Source of the DNA: Scilla litardierei
Taxonomy: Eukaryota; Streptophyta; Magnoliopsida; Asparagales; Asparagaceae
Reading direction: 5' to 3'
Assembly (NCBI GenBank): GCA_030789695.1
Contig: CM061139.1
Coordinates: forward strand, 202,837,641-202,901,640
Length of the DNA stretch: 64,000 nucleotides
Shown here: positions 36,201-45,200 of the stretch, piece after piece
How positions within the stretch are numbered: position 1 is the first letter of the stretch
How the letters are laid out: every line of letters starts with the position of its first letter
The notes under the pieces: model-generated
Told to the model about the DNA's origin: nothing
Seen by the model: the letters and a program-made list of their open reading frames with translations, nothing else
Databases searched by the model: none
Made by a program: the position numbers and the translations under genes

Positions 36201-39200
36201 ATAAATTCCCTGCCAAGTAAGTTGGGTCGCCACTTCTGCACTGCGAGGACAATTGACATCACTTCCCTCTCATAAACAGACTTCAGCCGTGCTCTGGCGC
36301 ACAACACCTTACTGAAGTAAGCAATGAGCCTCTGCTCTTGCATCAAGACGGCCCCCAAATCATACGCTGAAGCATCAGACTCTACGAAAAACGGTTTGCT
36401 GAAATCTGGAAGTGCTAGAACTGAGACCATCGTCATTGCTCGCTTAAGGGCCTCAAATGTCCTAGTAGTCTCCTTCCCCCAATTGAAACTATCATTCTTC
36501 AGCTGCTCCGTTAGCGACCATGCAATCGTCCCATACACGCTACGAACCTATGATAGTATCCCGTCAGCCCATGGAATCCTCGCAAGGCTCGCAAGGACAT
36601 AGGTCGAGGCCAATCCAACATAGCGGCAATCTTCCCCCGATCTGCAGCCACCCCTCAGCGGATACAATATGTCCCAAGTATTCCACCTGAGCCTGATCGA
36701 AAAGGTACTTCTTTCGGTTTGCATGCAACTGGTGCCTCTGTAGCTCCCTCATCACCATCTTTAAGTGCTCAACATGCTCCTGCATGGACCTACTATAAAC
36801 CAAGATATCGTCGAAGAAGACTAGCACGAACCTCCGCAGGTAGGGCCGAAATACCCTATTCATCAGGGACTGGAAGATGGCGGGGGCATTTGTCAAGCCA
36901 AATGGCATGACCAGGAACTCATAATGGCCTTCGTGAGTCCTGAAAGCTGTTTTTTACACATCCTCTACCTTCATGCGTATCTGGTGGTAACCAGACTTCA
37001 AATCAAGTTTGGAGAACACCGCGGCACCGTGTAGCTCGTCCAACGGCTCGTCTATCACCGGAATAGGAAACTTGTCTGGTATAGTATCCTTATTCAGAGC
37101 TCGATAATCAACACAGAAGCGCCAGCACCCATCCTTCTTTTTTACCAGTAACACCGGGCTTGAAAATGGGCTGACATTGGGTTGTATGATGCCTGCATGC
37201 AACATCTTCACTAGCTTTTCGATCTCGTCCTTCTGCACCTTGGGGTACCGATACGGACGCACACTAATATGAGACACTCCCTCCAGAACGATGGAGTGCT
37301 CGGGATCACGCGGTGGTGGAAAGTCCGCTAGGGGACTGAAACAACTCATCATAACCGCTCAGCACCTGCTCCACGTCTCTGGGCACCTCTGTTGTGCCAG
37401 TTGCATCCTCTATCGCCAATCCCTGAAGCTGCATTAAGAATCCACCTCCTCCATCTGAAGGGTCATGGCCATGGTCTTATATGATACAACGGAACACCAT
37501 AGGCTTGGGTCCCCCAGCAACACCACCTTCATCCCCTCTACTTGGAACTCCATTCTCAGCAGCTTCCAGTTGAACTTAGTCTCTTCCAATGTCTAGAGCT
37601 ACTGCATACCCAGAATCAAATCATCGTTACACGATGCTAAAGGCATGAAGTCACCAGTAATGAACACCCCCTAAATGGACACCGTCAGGTATCTGCAGAT
37701 GCATATACTCTGCTCCACTTTTCCATTGCCCACCATGATCCCAAATCCCTCCGTATTTGCGAGGTGTAGCCCTTGCTTCTCAATCACCGTAGGGGACACG
37801 AAGTTGTGTGTAGCCCCACTATCGATTAAAATCACCCCATCCAAGTCCCGAACGCTACCCGTTAACTTCATGGTGTGGACCTGTGTGAATCCTGCTATAG
37901 AACTGAGGCCTCAGCTGCCTCCAAAAGTAGCGGCTCAACTTCTACCTTTCAATTAGCCTCCAGCTCCACAATCTCCTCTTCTTCTACCTCCCCCTCAAAT
38001 ACTTTGCACACCTGAATAGCATGGTTGCGGCATTTGTGGCCCGGAGTGAACCTCTCGTCGCATTTAAAACACAGTCCTTTTGTCCTCCTATTCTGTATCT
38101 CAGCCTCTATCATCCTATTGTAAGGTCCCGTCGGTTTTGCCTCGCCAGCCCTGCCCCCACTATTGGGGGTACCTCCAGACGCTCCCTACTGGCCCCCCTG
38201 TCACGGCCTGAGGACGAGTATAATTCCCTCCCCAAGTCCCCTTGGTACGGCAGTCATCGGTCAGTCTATCCTCCACTTACTGTGCCAGATCCATCTGCTC
38301 CAACAGTTCTCTAGGCCTATGAGTTCGAAGCTATGTCTTGATAGCAGGCTTCAACCCATCCAAGAAACATCCCTCCATAGACTCGGCTGGTATCCCTCTC
38401 ACCCTGCCCGTAAGCATCTCGAACTGCTTGATATAGTCACGCACAGACCCATACCGCTTGATGGCGTGCAGCTGCTTGTATGCACCTTCCCCTTGTGTCT
38501 CCCTGAAGCGGTGCAACAAGACCTCCTTAAACTTGTCCCAGGTCTCTCCTGCTCCCTCCACTTGTACCATGATAAGGCCTCTCCCTCCAAGCAGATCCTG
38601 ATCGCCCTCAGCTTCTCTGCCTCTGTCAGTCATGTCACCTCAAAATACCTCTCCGCCTTGTAGATCCACCTAAATATGTCACTACCTTCGAAGAGGGGCA
38701 CTTCAGCTTTTGTATCCTCTCATCAGCACTGGGGGTCCCCTCCATATTGCTCCTGGTGTCACTGTCTACGGGGATCTCCAAATCTAGCCCTCTCATTGGC
38801 TAGTCGTCCAACATCCCTCCATTCGTACCCGCCAACGTCATAAGCAACCTCACCGCCATCCTCATGGTACCGCGCGAACTTCTCATACTTCGGCCCTTGT
38901 CCTCAGCCCCTTCCATTTCCTAGATTAGTCATCTGGTGTCCACGACGCTCTCCAAATTCAAAATCAGCACCCCGGAAGTCATCTACTCCTTGTCAACGAA
39001 GCTTCGTGTCCTGCTCATGCTCCCAACACTCGCCAAGACCCTCCAGGTCCCCGTCGATCCCAGCCCGAGTGTCGTCAGGGCCCCAGCAGTCAGCTAGGGC
39101 CTCGGTTTTCCCCAGGCGGGCCGCCTGGAGCCCGCGAGGGCCCAGGAGGTTCTGCCCTGGGCCGCCAGGGCCTTGTGGTGGTCCTGGCGGTTTGCCATGG

Positions 39201-42200
39201 CCCGGCCGGCAGCCTGGCGATGCGCCAGGGCCGGCGGAATGCCCTGGCGTAGCCGCCAGGCTTCTGCCATCCCCCTTCCGATCTCGTGCACTTCGTCTTG
39301 TGCTTCGTTGTGTCGATGGGTCCTTACGCCGATTATGATGGTCTGATTTTCCTCGTCGGAGATCAATCTTTCTTCCAAAACATCTCGTCCTTCACATTTA
39401 TCTTTCGTTGTCGGAGGTGTTTTCGAAGCCAGATCTGATTGGTGGTTCAAATCTGAAGTAGATGATGATGGATCTCGTTGTGAAAGAGCCTTCAAGATCT
39501 CCTTTGTCCCTTCCGCAATCGTTTTCTTGAATTCCTTCCTTGTCTCCAACTTGTTCGTCTCCATTGAAGCCCTAAAATCCTCCATCTGATCAGCCATCAA
39601 TCATTCGATCGCCTTATTTCGTTCCGCGATATCGGCTCCGATCTTCTCTTCCAACGCCTCGATCCTTTCCATCTGCCTTGTAATCGCCATGGATCTGACG
39701 CGTTGATGCCAAATTGATACGAACTGCGGCACAAAAGTGGGTAAAAATGAGATTTTTATTTGATAAACACTCAAAGATAACAATAAGATAACTGGATCTC
39801 TTGTTGTAGAGTAGATCCACATCTCCTAACTTTTGTAAGGTAAAAGTCTAAACCTCTTCTAGATCTCTCTCTAGGAAAAATGGTAGAAAACAATCACTCA
39901 AATATTCGATAAAGAAAACTAGGGCCGGCTGGCCGCTTTTATTCCCACCCGTAGTGCATAAAGTAAATTTCCTGACTTGTAGTGTGCGTAGCAATTTTAC
40001 TCCTTGGTCTTCCTATGCCCGTGGACCTCGTGCTTGCGCCTCCTCCTCCTCTCGTACGTAATGATCGTATCAGTTTCCTCCCAAAAATTTTACAAACTCA
40101 TCCTACCCATTGATTCCTCAAGATTTAAATCATAGCCGTCTTCATACCAACCCTTTTGTCCTAGTCAGCAACCCCATTTAAAAACATCCCTCAATTATAT
40201 AATAGATACGTAAAATACAAATAAACCTGAAACCGATTCTCAAAATGAAACATACGAAATGTACAAAACTGAATGGAAACTAGAAAATTTTCAACAGCTA
40301 AAACCGAAACAGAACCAAGTTCTTAAATCTTGGAGCAAAGAGTCCAGAGAAACATTATTGAATCGTTATAGGGAATGTAACTCTACTCTAGGTAGCAAAC
40401 AAAGCTAAATGACCAATGAAAACAAATTGGTCTGTGTAACGCATGAAAAATTACAGTGTGGAGATGTACACGGGACACTGTTTACGAAGGTGGATCCATT
40501 TTGTCTGAGACTTTTTTACAAGTTGTTCTATAGTCATCTGAGATAATTCATCAGATGCATTTTTGTTGATGTTTCATCAACGTTATCATAGCCCTTGTCC
40601 ATCAGACGTGTTGGTCACATTGCAGAGCTTGATGATTTTTCACAAACGGATTTATCATACATCTTACAGTCGACTGTTATGACTTTAACCCCCTATGAGT
40701 AGTTGGTTTTTCTGAGGTATGCTTATAATACTGTTGGGTATAAATATGGTATAGTTATGCATTGATATATGTTTCTGCTTTTTTCTCGATATCTCATGCT
40801 TCTTTCTACATTCATAGGTCTTCTTGTTCGTCCGCACAGGAAATGAGTACGGAGCTAACAGATATACTTCCTTGTAGAGCCGGTGAGTGATGCTTGGGTA
40901 AATCTCCTGCTTTCACAGTTTATCCTGTTTCTAGCGCTTGTTCATATTTGTGATATTATTCTTTAATTTAGAGTAACAAAGTAGTTGGATTTGTTTGGCT
41001 GTCTAACATGCAAGTCGAGCTGGGTGGCCGAGTCAGCAAATGGATAAACTTACTTACATTGTGAAATAGCCTTATCTGTTGGGAGAAATAACCAGACTAC
41101 GTTATTGATTACAGATGTTCCATTTCTTTACAAATGTGTCATGCAGAACCATGGCTGCATCTTTGGGAGTCTGCTCCGTATCTACGTTTCCATCAAAATA
41201 TTTTAGCTAGCATGGTTCATGATATTTTACAGTACCTTTTGTGTTTTGTATTTGATTTTTGATGATATATCAAATAACTTTTCATTTTTAATCGAGGGTA
41301 ACCATATCTTAAACCAACGAGTTTACAGATTTCCCCTTCACCTGGGAACAATAACTAATGTGGGAAAATGTGAGACTTCCTTTCTCACATGAGATTGACC
41401 TCGGTTTCTCCGTGGATTACATATTCATGCACTATGCAATCTCTGTTGCTGGTGCCTAGTTTATTGGAGTCGTTTATCCAACTATCTAGAGGATCCAGGT
41501 TCATCATCTGCATGAAATTTCTAACAAAATGTCTCTTGCTTGTTCTACTTCCTCCCTGGAAATGTCCAACTGTTTGTTCATCCTGACAAGTGTTCCTTCT
41601 AGGTATGGCAACTGTTGTAGAGCTTGGGGGTAGAGGTCGTATTTGATTTGACTAGATTAACATGCTTCTTCCCAGAAGATATGCGGATTAACATCCGTAG
41701 ACATCCAACACAGATTGAGAGATCTATACCCGAGTATGCAGTATATCCATGCTTATGTACCAGGTTTATGTTTCAGAATATATTGACTATGGATTTTTTT
41801 CCCTGTGTCTGCTGCATTCCTAATGTACTATAATACCAATAACGTCAATGACAAGGCCTCCTGGACTAAGGGATAGTGAGAAGCATCTCATCGTCAGGTA
41901 GAAATAAATTGGGTTTGTTTCTTTACCAATAGGTTTTAAACGTCAGAATTCCTAATTTTTATTCCATTTGAACACTTTGGACCATTGGCAACTTCATGAT
42001 ACACAATAACATTAAGTCGTCAAAGAGTGTTGGAGCTATTGTCTTTTTTAAAACTATGCTGCTTTATCACGTTACAATGTCTAGCCTACCTTTGGGAAAG
42101 TTTAAGTAAATAAGTACTAACCATCTGTAATAGATGTCAACTAGCATGCAGAACCCTACAAAACAGCATCATGTCTATCTGCAGATGTGCATAGATGATT

Positions 42201-45200
42201 CCCATCACAGACATATGGAACTTACCCATTAAAAATCCCAGCCCAGATCATGTGATACTTGGAGGTTATTGACAAGGGAAAGAAAAATGGAGGTAGACAA
42301 GGAAGAGAAGTGGAACACACATGCATGCACACTGAGAGAGTTGGACTGCCAAATTTCATTTTATTTTTTACATAAAAACTTAATGCTCCAAATAAAATGT
42401 GAGCCTAGATCAGAAATACATTCATGTCATCTAACTCTCGTAAACTCTCTATGAATAAAATTTTAAATGTTTTTGATATGTTTTTGCCCATGAATCATGA
42501 AGGTATTTTAAATTATTTTGATAAAAGTATAAAATGTTAATTTTGTTGCCACTTAATGCATGCGTAAAACATATCAGAATCATTTGAAAATTTGTATCAT
42601 ATGATATATGAGAACTTATGTCATATGTTAACTCTAGAGTACACTTCAGTCGACGCGTTTTATTTTGATCTTTATGTTGTACAACCTAAACACACCAAAG
42701 ATAAAGTGAGCCCAAGGTTTTTTGCTCCGTAATCCACTTGTTGAAGAGGTAATATTTTTACAACAATTAAGCGTTTTCACCTTTTAATTGACAAGCAAAA
42801 ATACTTTAGGTTCATTAGTCTTAAGGTTTAGCGAACAACAGAAGACGGAGATCGAGATAGAAAGATGAGGAGAATAGATAGTTTTCACTAGTCTTAATGT
42901 TTTCGTGGTTCAACATACAGGTTTACGTGGTTCGAAATAAGTCATACGTCCACGGATAGCAATAGATAGTTTTCACTATAACAGATGAGAGATTATAAAT
43001 TACATAGGAAGAAATCCACAGACCTCACAAAATCTCGATAATGAAGATAAAACTACTAATGTGAAAACTTAAAAAACTAACGGCTCTCCTCAAAATCCTA
43101 AATTATATATAGGCTGATCGTCCAATACTAAATAACTAAAATATCCCAAACCCTTGGAGCCTTTCCTGCGATAGTAAAGAGCTGATCGGAAGGGAATAAG
43201 GTTCAATCTAAATATCAACAAATATCCGCTTTTGATTGAATCCTATTCAAAATAACTTAAGGAACTGAACTGTTAAAAATTCTCTTGGATTTGAATGCAA
43301 GGGTTTGTATAGGTATAAGCTGAATGGATGTACTATTGTAATAAAATATTAGAGAGAGGGAGAGAATTGCTTAAGGTTTTAAAATGATCAGCTCTATTTC
43401 AATCTCGCTACATTTGCATTGCTGTATCATGTAACTTAAATTGGTAGTGGCTTAAATTTTTATTTGGGGTTGGGTTCATAGACATTAGCTCCACACCGCT
43501 ATGTAATAATATGGTTTGATGGTAACTCTTAACATTATCCCTTGATAATATCTGAATTTTTAGATAGAAGTATCATCTTGATGTTTTGTATAAAAATCTA
43601 TTGTTCTTTCTGGATTTATTTTTATTTTTGTTTATACACAACTTTTTGTATTATTTTAGTATCCACATGCAATCCTTATCCTGAAAATTTTAGGATTTAT
43701 GCCTACCCATGCTGTGGTATTATCGGTGCAAATTAGTCGCTTGTCACAGCTAAATGCAACTTAGGCAATTAGCGCAACTAAATACTTGTAATCTCTAGAT
43801 GAGAGGATTTTAACTTGCATCCACCAAACAAACACAAATGCACGACCAAGGATCCACTTCCACAGAATGGTAAATGAGATGCATGGAACAATGAATGGAT
43901 GCTGGTGAGAACAAATGAGCACTGAATTTATATGCATGTTGTATTATGTGTTGGCTTAGTTAGCCTACTAACTAGGTCAAACTTTGATTTTGATGAGGCC
44001 AAACAAGTCTCATGGCTACTAATGTGTTTGCTTAGTGATTTAGGTCAAAACAAGGCTAAAATGACTAGTAGTCAACTAGTCGACTAGCTATTGTAGCTAG
44101 TCAACTAGCCAACTCTCTGGAAAAAGCCAGTCTGAGCAGCAGTCGACTAGCCAGATCTCTGGAAAAAGCCAATCTGAGCAGTGGTCGACTTGCCAGCTCT
44201 CTAGAAAAAGTCAGTCAGGCCTAGTCGACTAGTGGATAAGCAGTAGTCGACTAGCATCTGATTAGTCTACTACTGCTAAGGCACTAGTCGACTAATCGAT
44301 GCAGATATGCCAGGCCGACCTAACAAAGGGTATGTTTTTACTTTTTAGGGTTTTCACAAACTCTATATAAGCAAAGTCGGTGCCCCATCTTAGAATCATG
44401 CGTGCAATCCGTCTTTCTTTAGAGATTCAACTTTGATTGGTTTCTCATCAAAATCCTAGCAAGCTACCAGATTAGACGGCTCCTCTCCCCATTGAGCAAT
44501 CAAGTAGCCGGCCACCTCAACAAGAACCCAGCAAGAGGCCGGCCACCCTTTCCTCCACCTCAAATATTTGCGGGTTGATCCAAAAGGAGGAAAAGAAGAA
44601 GAGGACACGACGTTGAAAAGACCATAACTTTCTCTACATGACTCAGATTGATGCACAGTTTTCGCCGACACGATCACAGTTCACTGATCTACGCTCTGGT
44701 GACTTCTATCTGATTTTTTACCTTGTATTAAATCAGTTAGTATTATTTCTTGTCGTGCATTGTATTTTTGTATATCTTCATTCAGAGGCTATCTTTGAGC
44801 TTCATTTTCACCATTCGTAAGTGTGATCAGATGCTGTATTGGATCGATCACCACCCGCAAGAGTGATCATATTTTTTTTATGGTTTAAAAAAGGGTTAAA
44901 TTCCTCGGGGAGAAGTCGGAGTATAGGCAGGGAGCCTAGGTGGGGAGCCAACTCTCTTAAAATCTGTGATTTGTGTCAACTATTTTATTATTTGTGCCAT
45001 AAACCCAATTCACGCACACTCAAGGGGTTTTCATTGTGTGTGTATAAGATAGGAACACATCATTATATTCAGACATTGGTTGACTTCTCCATCATTCTCT
45101 GACGTACTCCTCATTTCTTTGTCAAGTCTATGAAGCAGTTACACATGATATCGAACTTTCTTATTTGGCAGGTTCAAGGAGGTCAAAGGTAAAAGTTGAA

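Larger units (their letters stand above)
34269..40072 (-). mobile_element. Third Ty3/gypsy chromovirus (Reina-like), full structure, inactive
   Basis: Target duplication GTTTC at 34264-34268 and 40073-40077. LTRs of 352 and 358 bp with TGATACGAACT..GATCGTATCA ends. On the minus strand it holds gag, protease, RT, RNase H, integrase and chromodomain in order, with a PPT next to the 3' LTR (34,621-34,632). The PBS region reads TTGGCATCAACGCG, which departs from the usual initiator-Met site after TTGGCATCA. It lies antisense in the intron before the last CW exon. Confidence 0.95.
40883..45171 (+). other. Last VAL intron
   Basis: 4.3 kb intron between the CW-end exon and the terminal exon. It holds a possible copia LTR relic (42,680-43,160) and a likely solo LTR (43,949-45,062). 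40,883-42,680 is AT-rich with nothing recognised. Confidence 0.6.
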
